A DNA stretch of 64,000 nucleotides from Exiguobacterium sp. AM39-5BH (GTDB lineage: Bacteria; Bacillota; Bacilli; Exiguobacteriales; Exiguobacteriaceae): NCBI RefSeq assembly GCF_003467445.1, contig NZ_QSGS01000001.1, positions 501,840-565,839 on the forward strand. Direction: 5' to 3'. The notes beneath the pieces were generated by a model, which saw only the letters and a list, made by a program, of their open reading frames with translations, ran no database searches and was not told where the DNA came from. The position numbers and the translations under genes were made by a program. The stretch's first letter is position 1. Every line of letters starts with the position of its first letter. Below are positions 1-8,367 of the stretch, piece after piece.

Positions 1-736
1 GAGCCCCGATAATCAACAGCCCGGCGACGGCCAATACCCCTATAATGAGGCAGTCGAGCGACTTCCCAATGATATAACGCTTGAAGATGTAATCCATCTC
101 TTGGAAGATGTCAATCGTCGTCTTGGCCGACGCGACAGGGAACATCGCATACAATAGTCGCTTGAACATACGAGCAAAAATCTCTTTGTCTTTCAATAGA
201 TAGATCGAGATGACAATCCCAATCAAGAAATTGATGAGCGCCATCGTGAAGCTCGACACGTAACTGACCGACGAGAAGACAGCTGTTTCGACCCATCCCG
301 AGTAACGTTCTTCAAACCGGCTGAAATCGATGGCCTTTGCGACTGTGGCGTTATACTCTTTCAGATACGTGTTCAACTGCGACAGAAACCCGTCGATTTG
401 TCGGATATAGGACGGGAGCTCCTCGACGAGCGAGGCGAGACTCGAATAGATGCGCGGGAACAGCGTCACCGCAGAGATGACAAGAATCCCGATAAAGACG
501 ACATAGACAATTAACAAGCCTTGATAGCGTTTTAGATGAAACCGTTCTTCTATATAGGACAGGACGGTGTTCAGGAGCAGTGCGATGGCAATCCCCATGA
601 TAATCGGCGTCAGTAACTGGAAGGTGTACTGCATCATCTGCGAAATCGTGTCGGGTTCACTGATGACCTTCCAGAGGACGAGCAGGATCAGGCCGATCAC
701 GCTCAACTTCCAAATCAATTGACGGTTTAGTTCCAA
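1..736 (-). CDS. AI-2E family transporter (partial, C-terminus outside window)
   Basis: Reading the minus strand from a TTG at 736 gives about 245 residues with no stop before the window edge. The start begins MELNRQLIWKL and follows a GAGGGG ribosome site 8 bases upstream. Several hydrophobic helices near residues 10-30, 38-60 and 70-95 are followed by a soluble stretch with ELPSYIRQIDGFL and then more helices, the arrangement of the AI-2E/PerM (UPF0118, YdiK/YhhT-like) permease family. Family members are membrane exporters of varied or unknown substrates, some acting as Na+/H+ antiporters. The last quarter of the usual 340-380 residues, including the conserved C-terminal helices, lies left of base 1, so the substrate cannot be judged. 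Confidence 0.8.
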   Translation of the reverse strand, partial: MELNRQLIWKLSVIGLILLVLWKVISEPDTISQMMQYTFQLLTPIIMGIAIALLLNTVLSYIEERFHLKRYQGLLIVYVVFIGILVISAVTLFPRIYSSLASLVEELPSYIRQIDGFLSQLNTYLKEYNATVAKAIDFSRFEERYSGWVETAVFSSVSYVSSFTMALINFLIGIVISIYLLKDKEIFARMFKRLLYAMFPVASAKTTIDIFQEMDYIFKRYIIGKSLDCLIIGVLAVAGLLIIGA

Positions 737-840
737 TAGTCAATCCCCTCATGTTTAAAATTTTTTAGAATAATATTAATCTTAACTATGAATGTTTTTT
801 TGGTGGGATTCAAGAGGGCACGCTCATTTTCAAAAAGGGA

Positions 841-870
841 TTGACAAGATTGGTAATGTTTGGTTAACTA
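841..870 (+). promoter_or_regulatory. Possible promoter for SAM riboswitch 1
   Basis: A perfect TTGACA -35 at 841-846 is followed about 18 bases later by TAACTA (865-870), a poor -10. It sits about 40 bases upstream of the aptamer. The -35 is clear; the -10 assignment is uncertain. Confidence 0.35.
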
Positions 871-910
871 AGTGACATATTACAAAAAGAAAAAATCGCA
901 TATAAAACAC

Positions 911-1011
911 TTTCTATCAAGAGAAGCGGAGGGACTGGCCCGATGAAGCTTCAGCAACAGATTGTTTCAATACTGTGCTAATTCCAGCAAGGTGACCTTG
1001 AGAGATGGAAA
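911..1011 (+). promoter_or_regulatory. SAM-I (S-box) riboswitch aptamer 1
   Basis: Contains the S-box core: TATCAAGAGAAGCGGAGGGA, then CTGGCCC, GAAGCTTCAGCAAC, GTGCTAATTCCAGCA and a closing GAGATGG. P1 can form between TTTCTATC (911-918) and GATGGAAA (1004-1011). S-box RNAs bind S-adenosylmethionine and, when bound, favour the downstream terminator. Here it precedes the aminotransferase/dehydrogenase pair, so those genes should be off when SAM is plentiful. Confidence 0.95.
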
Positions 1012-1040
1012 GGTGGTTGTTTGAATACGTCCGTATCTCG

Positions 1041-1070
1041 ACACCCCTTTCCGCGGAAAGGGGTGTTTTT
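1041..1070 (+). terminator. Riboswitch-controlled intrinsic terminator
   Basis: Perfect stem ACACCCCTTTCC / GGAAAGGGGTGT with a GC loop, followed by a T-tract. It lies between the SAM aptamer and the start codon at 1088, the position of the SAM-dependent terminator in S-box leaders. Confidence 0.92.
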
Positions 1071-1087
1071 GCATAGGAGGACTATTC

Positions 1088-2263
1088 ATGACTGACAGAC
1101 GTTCACATCTACTTAAAACGTTACCACCTCAACATTTCGTCGGACTCGCGAACGAGGTGGCCGAACTCGAACAAGCCGGCCGCGACATCATCCGACTCGG
1201 ACAAGGGACGCCTGACCTGCCGACGCCTGAGCCGATCTGTGACGCGCTTCAGACGGCGCTCCTCGACGCCTCGACCCATCAATACGGTCCGTTCCGCGGT
1301 CAGGCCCGCCTGAAGCAAGCAGTGGCGACGTTCTATTTGAATGAGTATGGAGTCGAACTTGATCCCGAGACAGAAGTAGCGATTCTCATCGGCTCAAAAT
1401 CTGGTCTCATCACGTTGCCGCAATGCGTACTCGAACCTGGCGACGGAATTTTGCTACCGAATCCCGGCTATCCTGATTACATCTCGGGGGCACGCCTCGC
1501 CGGTGCCGTCGTCCGTGACCTCGTCCTCCGGGAAGAGAACGGCTTCTTGCCGAACTATGAGACGCTCGATACGGAAGGCGCGAGACTTATGTACTTAAAC
1601 TATCCTAGCAATCCGACTGGGGCCGTCGCCTCACCGACCTTCTTCAATGATACGGTTCGATTTGCCAAAGAGCGGGACTTGATGGTCGTCCACGATTTCG
1701 CATACGGCAGCATCGGATTCGATGGCCATGTCCCGCCTAGCTTTCTGCAGGCGCAAGGGGCGAAAGAAGTCGGCATCGAGGTATATACAATGTCGAAAGC
1801 GTTCAACATGTCCGGTTGGCGCGTCGCCTTTGCTGTCGGGAACGCGGACATCATCGAGGCGATCAACACGTATCAGGACCACGTCCACGTCAGCGTGTTC
1901 TCAGCCATCCAGGCGGCGGCTGTCTCCGCACTCGAGGCGCCCCGTACCATTCGCGATGACTTGGCACGACTGTACGAGGCACGGCGTGATCGCCTGATCG
2001 ACGGGTTGAACCGGGCCGGCTGGGCCGTCGAACCGCCGGAAGGCTCGTTCTTCGTCTGGGCGAAAGTGCCTGAGGGTGATGCCAAGTCGTTCTCGCGGAA
2101 ACTGCTGCATGAAGCCGGTGTCGCCGTCACCCCGGGCTATTTCTTCGGCTCGGAAGGGAACGGATACGTCCGCTTCGGCCTCGTCTCACCGGAACCGAAG
2201 ATTGACGAGGCCGTCGAACGAATCGAGCGGTTGTTTGCCGCCTATGAGGAGGTGCGGGCATGA
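1088..2263 (+). CDS. mtnE: PLP aminotransferase, MtnE/YbdL-like (methionine/KMTB)
   Basis: A 391-residue fold-type I aminotransferase. The start follows AGGAGGACTATTC. Motifs: LGQGTPDLPTP at 37-47, YGPFRG at 66-71, NYPSNPTGA at 171-179 (substrate/PLP Asn175), D203 in VVHDFAYG, and SKAFNMSGWR with Schiff-base Lys237. The wording closely matches B. subtilis MtnE (YkrV), which aminates 4-methylthio-2-oxobutyrate (KMTB) to methionine in the methionine salvage cycle, and the related methionine aminotransferase YbdL. It sits directly behind a SAM riboswitch and overlaps the next gene by ATGA, so the pair is translationally coupled. The rest of the mtn salvage genes are not in this window. A general kynurenine/glutamine-type aminotransferase is the alternative. 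Confidence 0.82.
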   Translation: MTDRRSHLLKTLPPQHFVGLANEVAELEQAGRDIIRLGQGTPDLPTPEPICDALQTALLDASTHQYGPFRGQARLKQAVATFYLNEYGVELDPETEVAILIGSKSGLITLPQCVLEPGDGILLPNPGYPDYISGARLAGAVVRDLVLREENGFLPNYETLDTEGARLMYLNYPSNPTGAVASPTFFNDTVRFAKERDLMVVHDFAYGSIGFDGHVPPSFLQAQGAKEVGIEVYTMSKAFNMSGWRVAFAVGNADIIEAINTYQDHVHVSVFSAIQAAAVSALEAPRTIRDDLARLYEARRDRLIDGLNRAGWAVEPPEGSFFVWAKVPEGDAKSFSRKLLHEAGVAVTPGYFFGSEGNGYVRFGLVSPEPKIDEAVERIERLFAAYEEVRA

Positions 2264-3276
2264 TTCGTCAGGCCGTCCTTGAATACGATCATAGCGATGA
2301 CGCACTCGACCGACTCGATGACTTAGTCGACGGCCGACGTGTCCATGTCCTGCACGGGTCGAACGGGTATGACGTCGTTCGAGCCATCTTTCCGGCCATC
2401 GCGAACTATCCGGCGACAAGGTTCAGCGGGGAGTGCACGGACTCGGAAGTCGAGCGGCTCGAACTGTTTGACGCGGATGTGTTGATTGCTATCGGGGGTG
2501 GCAAGCTCGTCGACACAGCCAAACTCGTCGCCTATCATCGGAGCGTCCCGCTCATCGTCATCCCGACGCTCGCATCGAACTGTGCCGCGTTCACGCCGCT
2601 CAGCGTCGTCTATCGAGAGGATGGGAGCTACGACCGTTACGACATATTCCGCGTCGTCATCGAGCGGGTCATCGTCGACTCGCGCGTCATGAGACGCTCC
2701 CCATACGAATACTTCCGGGCCGGTGTCATCGACACGGTCGCGAAGTTTTACGAGGCACGCTATTTGAGCGGGGACAGCTCGATTGATGCCGGCGTCAACA
2801 CCGGGCTCGCCTTGGCCGAACAGTGTGGACGACTCGTCGAACTCGATTTGAGTGAACATGCCTTCAAGTCATATAGCGACGACGTCCGCTTCGCAATCGA
2901 TCATGTGCTCGCGATTGGCGGTGCCGTCGGAGGATTTGGGGACGCCGGGACACGTGTCGCCGTAGGGCATGCGGTCCATAACGCGCTTAGCCGCTTCGAG
3001 TCGACTCACCGCTTCCTTCACGGGGACAAGGTCGGATTCGGTTTGATCGTCCAAGAGCGGTTGCGCCACTCGGCCGATGCCCCGTACTTGGAAGCTTGGT
3101 TAAAACGATTCGGTGCCCCGACGACGCTCGAGACGCTCGGAATCGGACCCGACGACATCCCGATTCTCGTCGACTCTGTCATGGTGGAGACCGAGCTACA
3201 ACAGTTGCCTGCCCCGCTCAATGAAGATTTTTTGAAAATAATTTTTGAAAATTTACAATTATCTATTTACAATTAA
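2260..3276 (+). CDS. Iron/zinc-type alcohol dehydrogenase family (GldA/HcxA-like)
   Basis: A 338-residue group III metal-dependent dehydrogenase. The nucleotide site is IGGGKLVDTAK (78-88) and the probable metal ligands are Asp158 (VIDTVAKF), His237 (VGHAVH) and His254 (FLHGDK), as in glycerol dehydrogenase. It overlaps the aminotransferase by 4 bases and shares its SAM riboswitch. In E. coli the hydroxycarboxylate dehydrogenase HcxA (YbdH) lies beside the methionine aminotransferase YbdL, so I infer that this enzyme reduces or oxidises a 2-oxo/2-hydroxy acid such as 2-oxobutyrate or KMTB rather than glycerol. The C-terminal codons (3220-3276) are clearly AT-richer than the rest. Substrate is inferred from context only. 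Confidence 0.72.
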   Translation: MIRQAVLEYDHSDDALDRLDDLVDGRRVHVLHGSNGYDVVRAIFPAIANYPATRFSGECTDSEVERLELFDADVLIAIGGGKLVDTAKLVAYHRSVPLIVIPTLASNCAAFTPLSVVYREDGSYDRYDIFRVVIERVIVDSRVMRRSPYEYFRAGVIDTVAKFYEARYLSGDSSIDAGVNTGLALAEQCGRLVELDLSEHAFKSYSDDVRFAIDHVLAIGGAVGGFGDAGTRVAVGHAVHNALSRFESTHRFLHGDKVGFGLIVQERLRHSADAPYLEAWLKRFGAPTTLETLGIGPDDIPILVDSVMVETELQQLPAPLNEDFLKIIFENLQLSIYN

Positions 3277-3294
3277 AACAATAAAAAGTAAGAT
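3266..3294 (+). promoter_or_regulatory. Promoter of the metQNI operon
   Basis: TTTACA (3266-3271), 17-base spacer, TAAGAT (3289-3294), sigma-A type. Transcription would begin about 3301, just upstream of the second SAM aptamer. Confidence 0.6.
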
Positions 3295-3317
3295 GATAAC
3301 AACTTAATAGACCGATT

Positions 3318-3420
3318 GCTTATCAAGAGTGGTGGAGGGACTGGCCCTGTGAAACCCGGCAACCAGATCGTAATGATCATGGTGCTAATTCCAACAGACG
3401 AAATCGTCTGGGAGATGAGC
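3318..3420 (+). promoter_or_regulatory. SAM-I (S-box) riboswitch aptamer 2
   Basis: Canonical S-box consensus: TATCAAGAGTGGTGGAGGGA, CTGGCCC, GAAACCCGGCAACC, GGTGCTAATTCCAAC and closing GGAGATGAGC. P1 pairs GCTTATC (3318-3324) with GATGAGC (3414-3420). It controls the methionine transporter operon that follows. Confidence 0.96.
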
Positions 3421-3442
3421 GTGTCCGACTTTGACTTGTCGT

Positions 3443-3479
3443 GCCCGCCACTCTGAATGAGTAGCGGGCTTTCATTTTG
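3443..3479 (+). terminator. Riboswitch-controlled terminator before metQ
   Basis: Stem GCCCGC-CACTC / GAGTA-GCGGGC with a 5-base loop, one mismatch, then TTTCATTTT. Lies between aptamer 2 and the metQ ribosome site GGAGGAGG. Confidence 0.88.
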
Positions 3480-3493
3480 GAGGAGGAAAACAA

Positions 3494-4315
3494 ATGAACA
3501 TCAAACAGAAAACAGTACTTGCAGGAACATCACTACTCGCCGCCATCGCGCTCTCAGCATGCGGACAATCGGACGCGAGCGAGGCGCTCAGCACGGAGTC
3601 GCTCACGATCGGCGTCACGGGCGGGCCGCACCAACAGATTGCCGAGAAAGTGAAAGAACTCGCGGCCGAAGACGGCCTCGAACTCGATATCAAAGTGTTT
3701 AACGACTATAATACGCCGAACACGGCGCTCGCCGAGGGTAGCCTCGACGTGAACAGTTATCAGACGCTCTCATTCCTAGAACTGCAAAAGTCCGATAAAG
3801 GCTATAAAATCGACGACGTGTTCAAGACCGTCGCTTTCCCGATGGGTCTCTACTCAGAGAAATTGACCGACATCGAGGACTTGAAAGAAGGTGACAAGGT
3901 CGCCGTCCCGAACGACCCGGCGAACGAGCTACGCGCGCTCCGTCTCTATGAGACAGCGGGACTCATCACGCTCAAAGAAGGATTGACGGACAAGGCGACG
4001 AAACGTGATATCGCCGAGAACCCGCTCAACCTTGAATTCATCGAACTCGAGGCGTCGCAGCTCCCGACCCAGCTCCCGGAAGTCGCACTCGCTGCCATCA
4101 ACACGAACTTCGCGATGGGTGCCGGCCTGTCGATCAACGAGGACGCCTTGTTCCACGAGGACACGGTCGACAACCCGTATCCGAACTACGTCGTCGTCCG
4201 CACCGACAACAAGGATGACGAAGTCGTCGCTACACTCAAATCGTACTATCACTCGGACGAGGTCCGGACGTTCATCGAAGAAACGTTCGACGGCTCGATC
4301 GTCCCGGCGTTTTAA
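3494..4315 (+). CDS. metQ: Methionine ABC transporter substrate-binding lipoprotein
   Basis: A 273-residue NlpA/MetQ-family lipoprotein. A signal peptide ends in the lipobox ALSAC, making Cys23 the lipidated residue. The mature part starts with TIGVTGGPHQQI and contains FNDYNTPNTALAEGSLDVN and QTLSFLEL, typical of MetQ. It captures methionine (usually L- and D-Met) at the outer face of the membrane and delivers it to MetI/MetN. It is the first gene of a SAM-riboswitch-controlled operon in the order metQ-metN-metI; many Bacillota have metN first. Confidence 0.95.
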   Translation: MNIKQKTVLAGTSLLAAIALSACGQSDASEALSTESLTIGVTGGPHQQIAEKVKELAAEDGLELDIKVFNDYNTPNTALAEGSLDVNSYQTLSFLELQKSDKGYKIDDVFKTVAFPMGLYSEKLTDIEDLKEGDKVAVPNDPANELRALRLYETAGLITLKEGLTDKATKRDIAENPLNLEFIELEASQLPTQLPEVALAAINTNFAMGAGLSINEDALFHEDTVDNPYPNYVVVRTDNKDDEVVATLKSYYHSDEVRTFIEETFDGSIVPAF

Positions 4316-4324
4316 GGAGGGCCT

Positions 4325-5359
4325 ATGATTGCACTTAAAGGCATCACGAAGACGTTCACGGTGAACAAAGGGGCCGTCACCGCACTCGATGACGTCTCAC
4401 TCACGATCGAGAAAGGCGAGATTTTCGGCATCATCGGCCGAAGTGGCGCCGGGAAGAGCACGCTCATCCGCATGATTAACCTGCTCGAACGCCCGACATC
4501 AGGCCAGGTCGAAATCGAAGGACAGGACATCACGAGACTCGACAAGCGCGGCCTGTCGAAGCTGCGCCACCGGATCGGGATGATTTTCCAACATTACAAC
4601 CTGCTGAAGACGGCAACCGTCGAAGAGAACGTCGCCATCCCGCTCCGTCTCGAAGGGCTTGATAAACAGACGATCCGGAAGCGTGTCGACAAATATCTCG
4701 ATATCGTCGGCTTGACGGACCATCGGAAACATTACCCGGAGCAACTCTCAGGCGGACAGAAGCAACGTGTCGCCATCGCCCGCGCCCTCGCACATGAGCC
4801 GGACATCCTGCTCAGCGACGAGGCGACGAGCGCGCTCGACCCGGAGACGACCGAGTCGATTCTCGAGCTCTTACTCGACATCAACCGCGAGCTCGGATTG
4901 ACGATCTTCCTGATCACCCACGAGATGGAAGTCATCGAGCGCATCTGCGACCGGGTCGCGGTCATCGAGGCAGGACGGATCATCGAGGAAGGCGACGTGC
5001 TCGATGTGTTCTCTGACCCACAGCATGCGACGACACGCAAGTTCCTGAAGACGAACCTCGATGTCCCGAAAGAAGTCGTCGAAGAGTTGAGCACGCACGG
5101 GACGCTCGTCAACTTATCGTTCATCGGCCATCAAAGTGAACAGGCCGTGCTCGCCCAATTGACGAAACGGTTCGGCTTGCTGCCGAACATCATCGGGGGT
5201 GGCATCAAAAAGCTTAAAGGCGGTCTCGTCGGCAATCTGCTCGTCCATTTGGACGGCGATGAGTCTCAGACCGTCCAAGCCGTCCGCTTCTTAGAGGCGA
5301 GCGGCGTGAAAGTGAAGGAGGTGACGAACCATGCTTCAGTTTTGGGAAAATTGGGGTGA
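4325..5359 (+). CDS. metN: Methionine ABC transporter ATP-binding protein
   Basis: A 344-residue ABC ATPase with Walker A GRSGAGKST (38-46), Q-loop FQHYN (88-92), signature LSGGQKQR (141-148) and Walker B ILLSDE (161-166). Residues of about 265-340 form the NIL domain, which in MetN binds methionine and causes trans-inhibition when the cell is replete. It begins 9 bases after metQ, with GGAGGG as the ribosome site, and its 3' end overlaps metI by 29 bases. Regulation is therefore double: SAM riboswitch on expression and the NIL domain on activity. Confidence 0.96.
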   Translation: MIALKGITKTFTVNKGAVTALDDVSLTIEKGEIFGIIGRSGAGKSTLIRMINLLERPTSGQVEIEGQDITRLDKRGLSKLRHRIGMIFQHYNLLKTATVEENVAIPLRLEGLDKQTIRKRVDKYLDIVGLTDHRKHYPEQLSGGQKQRVAIARALAHEPDILLSDEATSALDPETTESILELLLDINRELGLTIFLITHEMEVIERICDRVAVIEAGRIIEEGDVLDVFSDPQHATTRKFLKTNLDVPKEVVEELSTHGTLVNLSFIGHQSEQAVLAQLTKRFGLLPNIIGGGIKKLKGGLVGNLLVHLDGDESQTVQAVRFLEASGVKVKEVTNHASVLGKLG

Positions 5360-5993
5360 CTTGATTTGGACGGGGACGATTCAGACGCTAACGATGACCG
5401 GCATCGCGCTCGCCATCTCGACGCTGATCGGACTGCCGCTCGGGACGCTCCTCGTCTTGACACGTCCGAACGGTCGACTCGCCAACCGTTATTTCTATGG
5501 CATCTTGTCGAGCGTCATCAACGTCGTCCGTTCGATCCCGTTCATCATCCTATTGTTCTTCATCCTGCCGTTCACCCGCTTCATCATGGGGACGACGATC
5601 GGGGTGCAAGGCGTGCTGTTGCCGCTGATCGTGTTCACGGCACCGTATATCGCACGGCTCATGGAGTCGGCGCTGTTAGAAGTCGACCGCGGTGTCGTCG
5701 AGGCGTATGAGGCGATGGGGATCTCGACCCGGAAAATCATCTGGTATGTGTTGATCCGGGAGGCCCGCTCTTCAATCGTGCTCGGTCTGACGATCGCGAC
5801 GATCGGTTTGATCGGGGCGACCGCGATGGCTGGACTCGTCGGGGCCGGTGGACTCGGCGATATCGCCTATCAATACGGGCATCTTCGATTCGAGCCGGAG
5901 GTCATGTACGTGACCATATTCGTCTTGATTCTGCTCGTCCAATCGATTCAGTCGTTCGGCAACCGCTTAGCGGCCCGACTCCAGAAGTCATAA
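5331..5993 (+). CDS. metI: Methionine ABC transporter permease
   Basis: A 220-residue permease with five predicted membrane helices. The EAA loop is EAYEAMGISTRKIIWYVLIREA around residues 124-145, which contacts MetN. The start codon lies inside the end of metN, preceded by AAGGAGGTGACGAACC, indicating coupled translation. It forms the methionine channel as a dimer. The operon ends with a strong terminator at 5998-6022. Confidence 0.95.
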   Translation: MLQFWENWGDLIWTGTIQTLTMTGIALAISTLIGLPLGTLLVLTRPNGRLANRYFYGILSSVINVVRSIPFIILLFFILPFTRFIMGTTIGVQGVLLPLIVFTAPYIARLMESALLEVDRGVVEAYEAMGISTRKIIWYVLIREARSSIVLGLTIATIGLIGATAMAGLVGAGGLGDIAYQYGHLRFEPEVMYVTIFVLILLVQSIQSFGNRLAARLQKS

Positions 5994-5997
5994 GAAA

Positions 5998-6022
5998 AAG
6001 AGCTCTGCTTCGCAGGGCTCTT
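5998..6022. terminator. Bidirectional terminator between metI and spx-like gene
   Basis: Stem AAGAGCTCTGC / GCAGGGCTCTT with a TTC loop and one G-T pair. It overlaps the stop codon of the convergent Spx-like gene and serves both directions. Confidence 0.8.
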
Positions 6023-6416
6023 ACTTGTTGTCGAGCAGTCGTTTCAATTCGGCGATGCGGTCATGGCGCGGGATGAACGTGCGAATCTCCTTCTCGCTGA
6101 ACCCGATTTGAATCCGATTGTCATCGACGACGATGGGGCTCTTTAAGATTTGGGGATGCGACGCCACGAAACTGTACAGTTCGCGGAGCGACATCTCGTC
6201 GAGTTGATCCGCCGCTTGTTTATACACACTCTTTTGGACGGACAACAGGTCGGTCGTGCCATTCTCGGTGAGTCGTAGCATGTCTTTGAATTCGGTGAAC
6301 GACATTCCCTGATCGGTCAATTTTTTTTCGATGAACGGGATGTTCTGTTCACGTAACCAATCGAGCGTCTTACGGGAAGAACTGCAGCTTGTATGTGTGA
6401 ATACGGTGACCGTCAC
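6021..6416 (-). CDS. Spx/ArsC-family transcriptional regulator, CxxS type
   Basis: 131 residues from GTG at 6416, the usual Spx length. An upstream in-frame GTG (6425) is only 2 bases from the AAAGGAG ribosome site, so 6416, 11 bases away, is preferred. The sequence follows Spx throughout: VFTHTSCSSSRKTLDWL, LRLTENGTTDLLS with the conserved Gly, LRELYSFVASHPQILKSPIVVDDNRIQIGF and EIRTFIPR. Spx binds the RNA polymerase alpha C-terminal domain and controls thiol-stress genes. The redox switch CxxC is CSSS here (Cys11, Ser14), so disulfide control should be absent or different. Spx paralogues or an ArsC-like reductase are the alternatives. Confidence 0.85.
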   Translation of the reverse strand: MTVTVFTHTSCSSSRKTLDWLREQNIPFIEKKLTDQGMSFTEFKDMLRLTENGTTDLLSVQKSVYKQAADQLDEMSLRELYSFVASHPQILKSPIVVDDNRIQIGFSEKEIRTFIPRHDRIAELKRLLDNK

Positions 6417-6577
6417 GGCAACCACTTCTCCTTTACGTAAGGTTGGACATCTTTATTTTCTCTCATCCATACGTAATGGACGTCGAATATGTTTCAAATC
6501 ACATATACTTTTTTACGATTTGTTAATCCTCAGTTCGGGTACATCACTGAAGAGACAACATCCAAGGAGGGATTCAC

Positions 6578-6961
6578 TTGTTTGATTGTACGGTCAAAAC
6601 CGATCAGACGGTCGAAGCGGTCGTCGTTAAGCTGAAAATGACGCTCAAAGAAGAAGAGTTCGGGGTGCTCTGGGATTTCAATTTGAGTGAGACGCTTGAA
6701 GAAAAAGGCCAGGCGATTGACGGTGACTATCGCATCCTGGATGTGTGTAATCCGAAAGAGGCGAAGAAAGTCATCACGGCGCACCGAGAAGGCGGGTATT
6801 TCCTCCCGTGCAAACTCGCCGTGTTCACGAAAGACGGGGCGACGCATGTCGGCATGCCGAAACCGACGAAACTGATCGATCTGATCGAGGATGAATCGCT
6901 CCAAGCCGTGACCCGCGATGTTGAGACGCGATTGACACGAGCCATCGATAACAGCATCTAA
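6578..6961 (+). CDS. DUF302 domain protein
   Basis: 127 residues from a TTG start behind AAGGAGGGATTCAC. It has the DUF302 pattern: FGVLWDFNLSETLEEKG, YRILDVCNPKEAKKVI and GYFLPCKLAVF, with two conserved cysteines (CNP and PC). DUF302 proteins are small, cytoplasmic, often stress- or metal-linked, and of unknown biochemical function. It stands alone with a downstream hairpin at 6973-7003. Confidence 0.8.
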   Translation: MFDCTVKTDQTVEAVVVKLKMTLKEEEFGVLWDFNLSETLEEKGQAIDGDYRILDVCNPKEAKKVITAHREGGYFLPCKLAVFTKDGATHVGMPKPTKLIDLIEDESLQAVTRDVETRLTRAIDNSI

Positions 6962-6972
6962 TCAATCCCTTG

Positions 6973-7003
6973 TACCCGTTCATATCAATGGGCGGTTTTT
7001 TCG
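6973..7003 (+). terminator. Weak intrinsic terminator after DUF302 gene
   Basis: CCCGTT / AATGGG short stem (one G-T pair) followed by GCGGTTTTTT. Confidence 0.5.
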
Positions 7004-7066
7004 TGTTCCCTCGTAAAGTCATATAATGGTAAAATTGGTACAAACGAAATTCGAGGGGCGGATGAT

Positions 7067-8356
7067 TTGAAGAAACTAGTCGGTTTATTTGTATTACCCA
7101 TGGGGTTGTTGGCCGCTTGTGGGGACGAAAAGCAAAGCGTCGTCAACTTATCGTATATCGATGCCCATTGGAACGTTAGCAAATATTCACTGGAACAACC
7201 AGAGGTGCTCGAATCGGTGAGTGAGACGTTGAGGGCGTGTACCGGCGACTTGACGACCGAGCTGAAAGGTGATTTGATCGTTTTCGATACGGTCGTGGCA
7301 AGTCGTCCGCCATTCACCAATGCAGGGGACGATTATATGTATAAAACGGTGACGTATGTCCAAGGGGACGAATTATATGCCATCTGTCGCGATATGACGT
7401 CGCTTGGGCTTAAAGCTGAAGTGGTTTCTTCTTTCCCAGAAGAATTCATGAGCGGTAATCCGGTCGATCATGTGCCGGCCGTGTTACCCATTAAAGAATC
7501 GGATCGAGAGTCGTTCCTTCAGGCGGACATATGGAACGAACATCAGTATGAGCTCGAAGCATATCCTGATTCTCTGTTCTCCTTCTCTCATGCAATCAGT
7601 GGAGAATTGGAAATCGCAATTGAAGGACGGCCGTCCCTATTTCCGCTTATCTCGTTCGAACCAGCGACGGCAACCATGGGGGATATTCAGATGATGCTCG
7701 GATTCAGTCAAGAAGAGTCACTCCCTTACGTGCTCATGAGACATAACGAGGGCTACTTTTCGAACGGGCCGCTCGAAGTTACGTTCGACGCGACCGAGAA
7801 AGCGCCGCGTTATGACTCTTTAAACGTCAAACGGCTACCGCTTGAAGAAGACATATTTGTATCCGGTGAAAGCTATCCAATCTATGAGTTCACATATATA
7901 AAAGATGGTGAATCCATTACCGAGACCGTTACTCTGACGTATCGTGAGGAGGCGTTGATCTCTGAGGAAGAACGGGACCTTCCAGAAAATCTTCCAGCGA
8001 TGCAGTTCCCGGATCAGACCGGTCGTCCGTTTGTGTATCTGCATAAGAAACCGTTCAGTCGTGAGAAGATACTCTCTTATCCAGATGTAATCAAGGCGGC
8101 AGGGACTGATATGGATGAGTTGATTGAAGCCATCAAAGCCGCGGGACCGGTCGATCGGCGCGGAGACATGGGAGACTATCATTTGTTGACGATTCTTGAC
8201 GGACTTCAAGGCCAGGAATTCGAAGTGACATATAAACAGCGCTCGAAGAAGCTGGACGTTTACGTGACCGACCGAGTGACTGAGGAGACGTACAAACTGA
8301 CGAGCGAAGGGGCCGAGACGTTCTTGTCCTATTTCCCGGATTTGAAGAAGAAATGA
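7067..8356 (+). CDS. Putative lipoprotein, paralogue A
   Basis: 429 residues from TTG at 7067, with GAGGGGCGGATGA as the ribosome site. The N-terminus MKKLVGLFVLPMGLLAACG is a lipoprotein signal with Cys18. I do not recognise a catalytic family. The protein is acidic, with a repeated style of short beta segments, and ends in a conserved block, GQEFEVTYKQRSKKLDVYV...KLTSEGAETF. The downstream gene overlaps by ATGA and encodes a full-length paralogue with the same signal length and the same C-terminal block, so the pair arose by tandem duplication and is co-translated. Likely surface-exposed; function unknown. Confidence 0.8.
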   Translation: MKKLVGLFVLPMGLLAACGDEKQSVVNLSYIDAHWNVSKYSLEQPEVLESVSETLRACTGDLTTELKGDLIVFDTVVASRPPFTNAGDDYMYKTVTYVQGDELYAICRDMTSLGLKAEVVSSFPEEFMSGNPVDHVPAVLPIKESDRESFLQADIWNEHQYELEAYPDSLFSFSHAISGELEIAIEGRPSLFPLISFEPATATMGDIQMMLGFSQEESLPYVLMRHNEGYFSNGPLEVTFDATEKAPRYDSLNVKRLPLEEDIFVSGESYPIYEFTYIKDGESITETVTLTYREEALISEEERDLPENLPAMQFPDQTGRPFVYLHKKPFSREKILSYPDVIKAAGTDMDELIEAIKAAGPVDRRGDMGDYHLLTILDGLQGQEFEVTYKQRSKKLDVYVTDRVTEETYKLTSEGAETFLSYFPDLKKK

Positions 8357-8367
8357 GTGGCTTGAAC

